Below, one piece after another: positions 55,161 to 64,000 of a DNA stretch of 64,000 nucleotides. Source of the stretch: Sarcomyxa edulis (lineage: Eukaryota; Basidiomycota; Agaricomycetes; Agaricales; Mycenaceae); contig QUOL01000019.1 of the NCBI GenBank assembly GCA_009761415.1, forward strand, positions 1 through 64,000. The letters are read 5' to 3'. The first letter of the stretch is position 1; each line of letters begins with the position of its first letter. The position numbers and the translations under genes were made by a program. The notes beneath the pieces are model-generated. The model did not search any database. It worked only from the letters and a program-made list of their open reading frames with translations, and had not been told where the DNA came from.

Positions 55161-58100
55161 TTGATCTATTCCTCTGATTCTCTCGACCCACGACCGCGTG
55201 GGCATTTTAATCGTTCAAGACTTACGGCTTCCAGAATACCGTCTCTAAAGGGCCCCTCGTCCAGACACGAGTCTGCTAACTCGGATCCGGAAGTGAGACG
55301 TACGGTCGCGGACGAATTAGCTTCTAAAGAACATCAGCAGGCGCTGTCTCGCGCGCGTCTGGATAAGAAACCCTTACGCTCAAGGGTGTCTCTAGGTCCA
55401 GGGGACACTTACGAGTTAATCTCGTCCCCGGAGGAAGACTTCACTACTCCTAGATCAGTACAAACTCCGTTAGAAAGAGCGCTGTTTCCGCAAGCGAAGT
55501 CTCAAACGGACAATTCCCATTCCCCGATCGCGTTCATGTCGACTACCGTATTAGCCACAGAAGAGGAACCGAGACGTTCCGTCCCTGCGACGGAGAGAGT
55601 GGATAACCCCCCAGCTATGGGCATAGCCCCGCTTCGAATCGAATACATGCAGGAGAACGAGACTTTCCCGTCTCTGGAATCGAGAGTCTCGCACTTGACC
55701 AAGAAGTTCACTCTCGGTACAAAGGACGTAGAGGATTCGGGTACCAACAGAGACCCATCTCGACCGCGCTACGCGCTAGATCCTGGTTTGGGACGCTCCG
55801 TAGAGAAAGCGGTGGCGGATATGCAGGATCTCTGTAGGAGAGCTGCGGCTACTATACCAGGAAGATCTACGTACTTCATTCTGGATCCCTATGATGTATT
55901 CGTCTCTTCTCTGAAGGGTTGTGACTCATTGGAAGAACTTAATGTCGCCTGGAACTCGATTCGCAGACGCTTAGAATTGTCGCAGAGGTATTTCGACAAG
56001 TACGAACGTGAGTACAAAAACCCCGACTCTATCGAGGCATTTTCCCCGGCGTCCACGCAACGGGGAATCTATGATTCTCTTCCTGGGCTTCCAAGCTCCG
56101 TGCAGCGCATGACATACCTGTATCAAAAGGTGCCGCACTTGGCGGGAACGCTGTCGTCGGAACAGAGAGACGCGTTGACCATCGGTCGAGAAGTGACTGA
56201 GGTGATAGTCCCGCCTTCCCCGCTTTTGCTCTCTTTTCCTAAGCAAGGTAGGGAAAACGCGTCGGCCAGCAGCGATGGCCGAGATGAGCAACCCATTCGT
56301 TCTGCTCCACGGACGAGTTACAAAGCCGGGAAAGAGTTCCAACTTCCTGAGGAAGACCCCGTAACCTCCCGCAGGGGTAGGACGGGTCGGAAGAGTGTGA
56401 CGTTTGGGAGAGCGGCTGGGAAGGATCGAAGCTTAGACGCTAGGCAGCCCGAGGATCGACGATTCCCCACGGGAACGTCGTCCCAACAAATGGGGTCAGA
56501 GACCAGTTACGCTAACGCCTCCATGCCGCTTATGGGCGAGAAGACTCTCTACAAGGACGAGAAATCGTTCTTCTCCCAGTCGGCTCGACAGGACGGTCCC
56601 AGTCCTTCAGGACCGTCCCCTGACGCCCTATGGGGTGCAGCTACTCCCTTCGGCTATGGAAAACCCCCGGGGGGAACTGGGTATGGCAGACCTAGAAACG
56701 AGCCGTATCAGCCTACTTCTCGAGATGTTAGGACTACAATGAGGCCTCCCCTATCTCCTTTGGAGGAGGAGGATGCAGATTCCAACAGTACGGAAAGGAG
56801 TTACTTCGGTACACCTATCGACCAAGGATCGAGAGCGCGTTCTACGCCCGCTCAGCCGAGAGGGGAAGTGCCGCAGAGATCGGAGAAAGGGTATTATGAT
56901 AGAGAAGTACCGGGTTCCAGAGATCGAGGGGAACCACCCCCACCTTCGGACGGTGACGGAGGGGGTCCGCCTTCGGGACAATACTTTTTTCGTGGATACT
57001 CCGATTACAACGGCCCTGCCATTCCGCCAGCTCAACCAGCGGGCGGAGGAGGTGGCGGGGGAAACGGTCCTCCCGACGGAGGAGGAGGACCTCCTGGTGG
57101 CCCACCTGGAGGGAACGGGCCTCCGGGAAACGGTGGATACCCACACCCTTTTGGTCAACAAGGGGCTCCCGGGGGACACTTTGCGGCCGTCCGACAAAAC
57201 CAGATGGTTGCTCCTTACGGCTCCGTGCTACCAACGATTAAACCGGAGTTGAAACAGGACGACTTACCTTCCTGGGACGGGGACTTCAGCACAGCCATCA
57301 AATATTTCTGGGATGTTCAGGAGTTGGCAGCTCTAGGCGGATGGATGCCGCAAGCGTTAGGTTATTGGCTGTGGAAGAAACTGGAAGACGGGTCGGATGT
57401 TCAGAACTGGTGGCAGGTCTTGGATACGGGACGTAAGGCGTTCATGAGGACTCACTATCTGAATTTCCTCGAGGTTATCAAACGCGAGTACCTAGGGAAG
57501 AGGTGGCAACAGAAAATGAATCTGGAGTTTGGTCAACAGCGATTTCGACAAAGAGGGTACGAAAATGAGTCGCCTCAGGGTTTCATTACTCGGCGGATCA
57601 TGTATACGCGAATGCTCGCTGCCGCTGACAATGGTGGACCAGTGGAAGTATACGTTATCATGACACGAGCTCCGTTAGCTTGGCATACCATTATTAATCT
57701 TGACTCGATCACGGATTCTGCCACTCTGTATTCCAGAGTGGTTGAGCAGTCGGAAGCCCTGGTATTCGCGTCTAGAGGAGCGGTTTCCAACGTCGTCACC
57801 ACTGATTCGCTAGCCGGGCAATTGCGACGATTGGGTTTCGACGTAGACTCAAAGCCTAAGTTCGCTAATCGCCGCGCGAATGTCGTTCGAACGTCTGACA
57901 GTGGTGATAAGGTCCCTGAGAGGGAAGATGAAGAGGATCTAGATGTTTTAGTCAAGACGATGGCTAACGACGACCACGTCTTGAACGAAGCCTACCAGGT
58001 CCTCAGGAAAGCTCGTCAACCCCCTAAGGGCGGATACCCTTTCCCGAAGAATGACGCAGTGACCACTCAGATGGGAAGACTACCTCCTTCCCCTTGTAAG

Positions 58101-61100
58101 GTGTGCGGAAGCAAGAACCATTGGGACAAGGAGTGTCCCAATTGGAACGTTTACCTAGAAAGGCAGCGTCGGTCAGCGAACCTGGTGACAAGTCGGGCCG
58201 ATTCAGACGAGACGATCTACGCAAGTGCGTATGGAGTCTTACTGAATCGGAGGCTGGCAGATGATGAGCCGTCGGGGGAAGACGGTGTGGCTGGACAGTC
58301 GGATTTTGATTCGGCATTTCCCCCTACCTCTGAAGCCTTGAAGAGCTTCTCAGACGAGGATATGGAATGTAAGACCGAGACGCAGGCTCCTAGGTCGTTT
58401 CCCTCGAGACCAGTCTCCGTTGAGGAGGTTGAGGACGAATCTTGGGAAACGTACAGGAAGATGCCTAAAGCCGAGAGAGGACTGCTGGCGACCGAAGAAG
58501 AGGAGGTAGAAGAAGTTGGGAGGGACTCACCGGATGGAAGTGAGGACCTTCGTACGAAAGAAGCCTTCTCGACTCGACGTGAGGAGAAGGAGGAGTATTA
58601 CTGGGCTAATAATGGTCAGATGCCTGGCTCTACTCAACGTTCCGTTGGAACGGATTCCACTGTCGACAACGAGGTCACAGAAGAGTGGGACGTACCCGAA
58701 CCACCTTCTTTCAACGTCGATAACTACCCTTTGCCATCCGCGGACGATCCACCGATTCGCGTGCCGAAGAAACGTTTCCGGCCTGCGGGTAGCTCCGCTC
58801 TAGGAGTGACGGTGCTGATGACTCGAGGATGGATTTCCAGTATGCAAGACCAGCCGGTGGAATTGAGGATTGATTCGGGCGCGGATATCAGTTTGATTTC
58901 GGAAGAACTGTATCAGTCCTTGAAGTCTCCGCCGCCTATACAAACTGGACTGAAAATGCAGCTCTGGCAGCTGACGGACAAAACGTCTTCTATCCGAGGC
59001 TATGTGACTATTCCCGTATTCATGCGCACAGTGGAAGGAGCGGTACTAGAAACCGAAGCGGAAGTGTACGTCGTCCCTGGTATGACGGTTCCAGTGCTGT
59101 TGGGTGAAGATTACCAGCAGACCTTCGAGATGTCTGTGGACCGGAACGTCGAAAGAGGAACGCACTTACGATTCTCGGCCACTCCCTATTCTGTTCCGGT
59201 GGAAGGAACTGATCGTACATCAGACTTTCAGCGGTTGAGGCAGAGCGCTTACCTGACAGCTCATTTTATTCGGGCCAAAATTCATCGCCGGAACAAAGCC
59301 AAGCGCAGGCGTCTGAAGAGAATGGCGGTCGAAGAGCAGCACCTAGTGCGGGCGTCTGAGGATTACAAGCTGAAGCCACACGAGTGCAAACCCATCAAGG
59401 TTACCGGGAACTTCCAGGAGGAACGGGATTGGTTGGTGGAGAAGACGCTGTTGGCTAACAATGGTAACTCGTATTTTGCGGTGCCTAACGTGCTGATATC
59501 TTCGTCCAAGCCATGGGTTCCTATCTGCAACCCTACCGATAGGCCTCACTACATCCGAAAGGGCGAAGTTATTGCATCGCTGCGAGATCCTGCTTCGTAC
59601 TTTGACTCTCCTCAGACGCAGGAGCACCTGGATCTGTTGAGTTGGGAAACTCTCCGCATCCGTACAGTGCTGGAAGCTAGCATGGAGCCTTCGAGTGCTG
59701 CGGCTCCCCAAGCGGCTTCGTCCTCGGATGCTTCTCCGGACGATAACGATTACGGGCCTAAGACGGCTGCTATGCCGGATGCGGACGTCCTTCCGTCTTC
59801 TGAGATGCGAGCTTCTCTGGATGTCGGCGACGTCCCGGAACATTTACGTGAACAGGTTTGGGCTATGCTGCAGAGAAGGCAAGGCGCGTTCGGGTTTGAT
59901 GGCAGGCTAGGACATCATCCCGCCCGAGTCCACATTCGAACGGTCGACGGGCAGGTGCCTATATCGGTTCCGATGTACGGTTCGTCTCCAGCAAAAAGGG
60001 CCGTCATCGATGAGCAGATTGATAAGTGGTTTTCTCAAGGGGTTATAGAGGAATCTAGAAGCCCTTGGAGCGCACCGGTTGTCATAGCTTACCGCAATGG
60101 TAAAGCTCGGTTCTGCGTGGACTATCGGAAATTGAACGCGGTCACTATTCCAGACGAATTTCCCATTCCGAGGCAGTCTGAAATCCTGTCGTCATTGTCG
60201 GGTTCTCAGGTTCTTTCGTCCTTGGATGCGCTCTCCGGCTTCACGCAGCTGGAAATGGACCCGGATGACATCGAAAAGACGGCATTTAGGACGCACAGAG
60301 GGCTGTTCCAGTTTCGCCGTATGCCCTTTGGGTTGCGGAATGGACCATCAATCTTTCAGCGCGTTATGCAAAGCGTCCTCGCCCCTTACCTTTGGATTTT
60401 CTGCCTGGTCTACATCGACGATATTGTCATTTATTCAAAGACCTTCGAGGAGCACATCGTTCACTTGGACAAGGTTTTGGCCGCGATCGAGATGTCTGGG
60501 ATCACCCTCTCGCCTAGCAAATGCCATCTTTTTTATTCGTCGATATTGCTCCTGGGTCACAAGGTGTCTCGCCTGGGGCTATCCACTCATCTGGAGAAGG
60601 TACGGGCTATACTGGAACTAGAGAGACCCACGAAAGTTAGTCAGTTGCAGACCTTCTTAGGAATGGCGGTGTATTTTTCGACGTTCATCCCATACTACGC
60701 GACGATCTGTTCCCCGTTGTTTCAGCTTCTGCGTCAAGGGGCAAAATGGACTTGGGGCGCGGATCAGGAGTGGGCCTTTAAGGCGACAAAAGACGCCCTC
60801 CGCGAAGCCCCGGTGCTGGGGCACCCGATGGAGGGCCTGCCTTACAGGCTTTATTCTGATGCGTCGGATGAGGCTCTAGGATGCGCCTTGCAGCAAATTC
60901 AGCCGATTCGAGTTTCCGATTTAGCTGGCACTAGGGCGTATGACCGCCTGCGTAAAGCTTTTGACGCGGGACTCCCTCCGCCGAAATTGACGACGTCGTT
61001 GTCTTCCAAGATCAACGACAGTCCCAAGGATGATCAATGGGGTACCACTTTTGATGATTCGGTGGTTCATGTCGAACGAGTAATTGGTTACTGGTCGCGA

Positions 61101-63260
61101 ACCTTCAAAGGCGCCGAGACCCGATACTCCACGACGGAGCGCGAGGCTCTGGGCGCTAAGGAGGGTTTAGTGAAGTTCTTGCCTTTTATCGAAGGCGAGA
61201 AAGTCATACTAGTGACAGATCACTCGGCTTTACAATGGGCTCGTACCTATGAGAACGCCAACCGCCGCTTGGCCGCGTGGGGCGTTGTCTTTGCCGCTTT
61301 CCCAGACTTGGAAATAGTGCATCGCCCGGGTCGTACGCACTCCAACGTGGATCCACTGTCTCGTTTACCGAGGGGTCCGCCAGTTCATGTCTCGCCGTCC
61401 GTTGATGGCGAGACTCCTATAGTGACCGATTCTTCCCGTCTCGACTCGTTGGAGAAGCCGTTCACGTCGGTTACTCCAGCTCGTCGCGCTACATTCGTCG
61501 CTTGGGACATGGATGATTGCATTCAGGATCATAAGTCTGTTTGGGCAGTGACTCGCGCGCGGACGCGCTTGGATTCGGAGGCTCACGCCCCGCAACCCTC
61601 GTCCCTGGGGGGGGAAACGGAGTCAACGGATCAGAAACAGCCTGCGGACAGTGTCACGGATGAAGCCAGGGAACTGGGAACGAACGAATATTGGGCTGCT
61701 CAGAATCCACCACCGAGCATACATGTGGTCATGGACTCGGGGATGCGCGATCAATTCGTCGAAGGATACAAATCCGACTCGTCCTTCCGTCACATCTGGG
61801 AGGAAGGCAGTACTACCCCGGATAAATGGATACCGGGTTGCCGTTTTTTCAAAGATGAACAGGGCTTGCTTTACTTCTCAAACGCGGACTACCAGCCTCG
61901 CCTCTGTGTCCCCGTCTCATTACGTCCATTGATCTTGAGTGAGGTCCACGACAGTCCCGCTCAGGCGGCACATGGGGGACCCGAGCGATTATACGGGAAG
62001 TTGAGCCAGAAATTTTATTGGCGAAGGATGAAGACGGACGTAGTGGCGTTTTGTCGCTCCTGTGATGTCTGTCAAAAGACCAAACCCACGAATTTCAACA
62101 GGTACGGGTATCTGATACCTAACCCGATTCCAAGTCGTCCGTACGAATCAGTCTCTATGGACTTTGTGGTTAATTTACCCATGTCCAACGGGTTCAATGC
62201 GATTTACGTGGTGGTTGATCGACTTACCAAACATGCACAATTCATCCCTACCACTACAGCTATCACCTCGGAAGAATTTGCCCATTTGTTCGTCAAGGAT
62301 GTGGCCTGCCGTTTCGGATTACCTGACAGCATTGTTACGGATCGGGATCCTCGCTGGACTTCTGACTTCTGGAAAGCGACGGCGACCCACTTGAAGACTA
62401 AGATGGCGTTATCTTCGGCTCACCACCCTCAACACGACGGCCAGACGGAAGTGGTGAACAGACAGCTAGGAATCATGCTACGAGCATACGTGGCGGATGA
62501 CAAGGAATCCTGGGCCGACTGGATTCACCTGCTCGAGTTCTCATACAATTGCTCGGTTCATAGTTCGACGGGATCCAGTCCGTATTTCCTGTTGTATGGC
62601 TTCGAGCCCAAGACCCCCGTAGACTTCCTGAATCCATGCTCGTCGGAGAATCTTAGAGAACAAACGATGCACGGAGACGCGTCAGAATTTGTGAAACTCT
62701 TGGAGATGCATCGGGATTTCGCGCGTCAGGCTATCGCGAAGGCGCAAAACGATCAGGCTCGATCTTACAACAAAGGCCGCCGCCCCGCTCCTGAATTCAA
62801 GGAAGGGTCGAGAGTCCTTGTCAATCCCCATTCTCTGGAGTGGGTGGAATCGAAAGGGGAAGGGAAGAAACTGGTTCAGCGATGGATTGGACCGTTCGAG
62901 GTCCTACAGAAAATCAACCCTAACGTTTACAGACTGCGGATGAGCAACAAGTATCCGGGTTCGCCAGTCGTTAACGTCGAGCACCTTAAAGCGTACGTGG
63001 AATCCCCTAGCGAGTTCGGACAGCGAGTCACTTTGCCTGAAACCCGAACGAAACGCCCCGAGGAACCCGAGTACGACGTGGAAAAGATCTTGGGACATCG
63101 TTTTGACAAGAAAAAGAACAAGATCCAATACCTCGTGCGTTGGGAAGGATATGGACCGCAATTCGACACTTGGGAACCGGCGATTAACGTCAAGAATGCT
63201 CCGGTAGCCCTCGACCGTTATCGAAAGGGCTTGAATAAGGCCCTGCCTTCGGTGGGTTGA
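55161..63260 (+). CDS. Ty3/gypsy chromodomain retrotransposon gag-pol polyprotein, uninterrupted
   Basis: One frame of 2,699 codons ending TGA at 63260. The frame is open from about 55065; the first in-frame ATG is at 55536, so the start is either there or supplied by an upstream exon. Order: disordered N-terminus; Gly/Pro-rich stretch (about residues 600-680); capsid-like gag (about 703-890); CCHC knuckle CKVCGSKNHWDKEC (979-992); Glu-rich linker; protease LRIDSGADISLI (Asp 1238); RT from about 1600 with YIDDIVIYS (1751); RNase H YSDASDEALG (Asp 1900); integrase zinc site His 2263, His 2271, Cys 2301, Cys 2304; core Asp 2334, Asp 2394, Glu 2430 (35-residue D-E spacing); RWIGPFEV (GPF/Y); C-terminal chromodomain (about 2638-2675, YLVRWEGYGPQFDTWEP). 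All catalytic residues are present. Chromodomains steer insertion toward heterochromatin in this lineage. Confidence 0.9.
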   Translation: MIYSSDSLDPRPRGHFNRSRLTASRIPSLKGPSSRHESANSDPEVRRTVADELASKEHQQALSRARLDKKPLRSRVSLGPGDTYELISSPEEDFTTPRSVQTPLERALFPQAKSQTDNSHSPIAFMSTTVLATEEEPRRSVPATERVDNPPAMGIAPLRIEYMQENETFPSLESRVSHLTKKFTLGTKDVEDSGTNRDPSRPRYALDPGLGRSVEKAVADMQDLCRRAAATIPGRSTYFILDPYDVFVSSLKGCDSLEELNVAWNSIRRRLELSQRYFDKYEREYKNPDSIEAFSPASTQRGIYDSLPGLPSSVQRMTYLYQKVPHLAGTLSSEQRDALTIGREVTEVIVPPSPLLLSFPKQGRENASASSDGRDEQPIRSAPRTSYKAGKEFQLPEEDPVTSRRGRTGRKSVTFGRAAGKDRSLDARQPEDRRFPTGTSSQQMGSETSYANASMPLMGEKTLYKDEKSFFSQSARQDGPSPSGPSPDALWGAATPFGYGKPPGGTGYGRPRNEPYQPTSRDVRTTMRPPLSPLEEEDADSNSTERSYFGTPIDQGSRARSTPAQPRGEVPQRSEKGYYDREVPGSRDRGEPPPPSDGDGGGPPSGQYFFRGYSDYNGPAIPPAQPAGGGGGGGNGPPDGGGGPPGGPPGGNGPPGNGGYPHPFGQQGAPGGHFAAVRQNQMVAPYGSVLPTIKPELKQDDLPSWDGDFSTAIKYFWDVQELAALGGWMPQALGYWLWKKLEDGSDVQNWWQVLDTGRKAFMRTHYLNFLEVIKREYLGKRWQQKMNLEFGQQRFRQRGYENESPQGFITRRIMYTRMLAAADNGGPVEVYVIMTRAPLAWHTIINLDSITDSATLYSRVVEQSEALVFASRGAVSNVVTTDSLAGQLRRLGFDVDSKPKFANRRANVVRTSDSGDKVPEREDEEDLDVLVKTMANDDHVLNEAYQVLRKARQPPKGGYPFPKNDAVTTQMGRLPPSPCKVCGSKNHWDKECPNWNVYLERQRRSANLVTSRADSDETIYASAYGVLLNRRLADDEPSGEDGVAGQSDFDSAFPPTSEALKSFSDEDMECKTETQAPRSFPSRPVSVEEVEDESWETYRKMPKAERGLLATEEEEVEEVGRDSPDGSEDLRTKEAFSTRREEKEEYYWANNGQMPGSTQRSVGTDSTVDNEVTEEWDVPEPPSFNVDNYPLPSADDPPIRVPKKRFRPAGSSALGVTVLMTRGWISSMQDQPVELRIDSGADISLISEELYQSLKSPPPIQTGLKMQLWQLTDKTSSIRGYVTIPVFMRTVEGAVLETEAEVYVVPGMTVPVLLGEDYQQTFEMSVDRNVERGTHLRFSATPYSVPVEGTDRTSDFQRLRQSAYLTAHFIRAKIHRRNKAKRRRLKRMAVEEQHLVRASEDYKLKPHECKPIKVTGNFQEERDWLVEKTLLANNGNSYFAVPNVLISSSKPWVPICNPTDRPHYIRKGEVIASLRDPASYFDSPQTQEHLDLLSWETLRIRTVLEASMEPSSAAAPQAASSSDASPDDNDYGPKTAAMPDADVLPSSEMRASLDVGDVPEHLREQVWAMLQRRQGAFGFDGRLGHHPARVHIRTVDGQVPISVPMYGSSPAKRAVIDEQIDKWFSQGVIEESRSPWSAPVVIAYRNGKARFCVDYRKLNAVTIPDEFPIPRQSEILSSLSGSQVLSSLDALSGFTQLEMDPDDIEKTAFRTHRGLFQFRRMPFGLRNGPSIFQRVMQSVLAPYLWIFCLVYIDDIVIYSKTFEEHIVHLDKVLAAIEMSGITLSPSKCHLFYSSILLLGHKVSRLGLSTHLEKVRAILELERPTKVSQLQTFLGMAVYFSTFIPYYATICSPLFQLLRQGAKWTWGADQEWAFKATKDALREAPVLGHPMEGLPYRLYSDASDEALGCALQQIQPIRVSDLAGTRAYDRLRKAFDAGLPPPKLTTSLSSKINDSPKDDQWGTTFDDSVVHVERVIGYWSRTFKGAETRYSTTEREALGAKEGLVKFLPFIEGEKVILVTDHSALQWARTYENANRRLAAWGVVFAAFPDLEIVHRPGRTHSNVDPLSRLPRGPPVHVSPSVDGETPIVTDSSRLDSLEKPFTSVTPARRATFVAWDMDDCIQDHKSVWAVTRARTRLDSEAHAPQPSSLGGETESTDQKQPADSVTDEARELGTNEYWAAQNPPPSIHVVMDSGMRDQFVEGYKSDSSFRHIWEEGSTTPDKWIPGCRFFKDEQGLLYFSNADYQPRLCVPVSLRPLILSEVHDSPAQAAHGGPERLYGKLSQKFYWRRMKTDVVAFCRSCDVCQKTKPTNFNRYGYLIPNPIPSRPYESVSMDFVVNLPMSNGFNAIYVVVDRLTKHAQFIPTTTAITSEEFAHLFVKDVACRFGLPDSIVTDRDPRWTSDFWKATATHLKTKMALSSAHHPQHDGQTEVVNRQLGIMLRAYVADDKESWADWIHLLEFSYNCSVHSSTGSSPYFLLYGFEPKTPVDFLNPCSSENLREQTMHGDASEFVKLLEMHRDFARQAIAKAQNDQARSYNKGRRPAPEFKEGSRVLVNPHSLEWVESKGEGKKLVQRWIGPFEVLQKINPNVYRLRMSNKYPGSPVVNVEHLKAYVESPSEFGQRVTLPETRTKRPEEPEYDVEKILGHRFDKKKNKIQYLVRWEGYGPQFDTWEPAINVKNAPVALDRYRKGLNKALPSVG
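55161..63260 (+). mobile_element. Gypsy chromovirus internal region
   Basis: The element's LTRs are not identified; the 5' LTR should lie in 54591-55160 and the 3' LTR in or beyond 63300-64000. The intact coding region suggests recent activity. Confidence 0.7.
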
Positions 63261-63739
63261 GGCGTCAGACCACGATGACCTTCATGTAATATAGATATAT
63301 ACCCTTACCGTTTCCTTTCATTTTCCCTCTCTTTCACTATTCTCTATTGTTTCTTTTTCTGTTTCCTTCCGGTCCTTTTCGTTTTCTGCTTAAATTCTTT
63401 TTTCCGTTCCTTGCCTACTCCGTTTATGTATACCCTCATCCCTACGACTCAACGGCTATAGTTCATCCACGGTTACGACTATGCGGAGAGCTACCAGCTG
63501 TGGTCGAAGGACGAACCTCGCCGGAAAGAGTTCGCGTGGATCGGGCCGAGGAGGGACCGTATTGGAAATTGGGTGGCGTCGCTATCGACCAGATCATTCC
63601 ATCAAGATAACCTTCTTCCTGACTCTCATCTTCCCCTCAGAAAAGTTAGTAGCCACGGATTGCCTGGCTGCTCTGACTGAGGTTGGCCTAGTTTTTCACG
63701 GATTGCCTGGAAAACGAACACCATCGAGGATTTCGAGTT
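63261..63739. other. Gypsy 3' untranslated region
   Basis: Starts with a T/C-rich tract (63310-63420). Two copies of CACGGATTGCCTGG (about 63654, 63700) echo the leader at 54918 and 54957. Open frames are short and unsupported. Confidence 0.4.
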
Positions 63740-64000
63740 ATGGATTACTTCTTCATCGATTCTGGCGGAAGGATTGTCCTCGCTGAGAACCGTACCGTGG
63801 GCGACGAACACTGGGCTGAGTTCGGCGCGGGAGACCAGACCGTACCTATTGAAGCCATGGACTATCGCGACGACGAGTTTCGCACCTCGGACGTTGGTCC
63901 TACAGGGGTCATGTTGGAAATGGAACCGGCCCTCGAACCGACGTGGTTGCGACCGCGATTTCATTGGAGTGGTTGGATACCCGTTCGCATGGAAAGCTAC
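63740..64000 (+). CDS. Open frame running off the window (partial, unknown)
   Basis: ATG at 63740 (MDYFFIDSGGRIVLAENR), open for all 87 codons to the edge. Acidic, with Trp/Pro near the end (EPTWLRPRFHWSGW). A minus-strand frame overlaps it, but the plus reading has a natural start and protein-like composition. Could be an extra ORF of the gypsy element or the next gene. No family recognised. Confidence 0.35.
   Translation, partial: MDYFFIDSGGRIVLAENRTVGDEHWAEFGAGDQTVPIEAMDYRDDEFRTSDVGPTGVMLEMEPALEPTWLRPRFHWSGWIPVRMESY

Overview
The window comes from a filamentous basidiomycete, most likely an agaricomycete mushroom. The evidence is short introns (about 45-70 nt, GT-AG with a few GC-AG), cysteine-cluster KDZ transposases, an RTC4-like gene, a TET/JBP-type gene fragment, a YR (DIRS/Ngaro-like) retroelement, copia and chromodomain gypsy retrotransposons, and several small intron-bearing genes of basidiomycete style. 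No rRNA, CRISPR or confident tRNA gene is visible. Most of the window is a transposon-rich accessory region; exon structures are inferred by eye from splice signals and frame.

Left part (0.8-6 kb): five minus-strand genes lie head to tail. They are diverged paralogues of one family I do not recognise. Each has a TATA box 30-53 nt upstream of its ATG and a phase-0 intron at the same place, and each shares an LR..(L/I)R motif, a PSE-like motif and an aromatic/acidic segment after it. A TCCGAA-rich repeat (7.3-7.7 kb) separates this array from a broken TET/JBP-like gene (7.9-8.9 kb).

Accessory gene block (9-17.8 kb): three multi-exon genes (10.2-11.8 kb plus, 15.2-12.3 kb minus, 16.1-17.3 kb plus) are flanked by TTCGAA-rich repeats and by 54-bp hairpins. 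Their frames are mostly open across many introns, so this is a set of protein-coding genes and not random decay.

Repeats (17.5-26.2 and 43-53 kb): an 0.84-kb repeat (R1, two copies) with a terminal hairpin, a 4.3-kb repeat (R2, two copies) carrying a small two-exon gene, a 1.3-kb inverted-repeat insertion that occurs only in the second R2 copy, and a recurring 54-bp hairpin (four copies). Decayed Ulp1-protease and zinc-finger transposon fragments lie at 43-47 kb.

Transposon core (26-43 kb): a nearly complete 6.6-kb KDZ element contains convergent, intact RTC4-like and CxC5/CxC6 KDZ transposase genes. Next to it are a copia 3' end with LTR, a truncated polyglutamine gene, a Tc1/mariner pseudogene, and a YR retroelement. 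The YR element is split by a truncated copia element and again by a solo LTR of the same copia family.

Right part (53-64 kb): an intact three-exon gene of unknown function (53.4-54.6 kb), then a chromodomain Ty3/gypsy polyprotein with one uninterrupted 2,699-codon frame (55.2-63.3 kb), then a small open frame running off the window edge.
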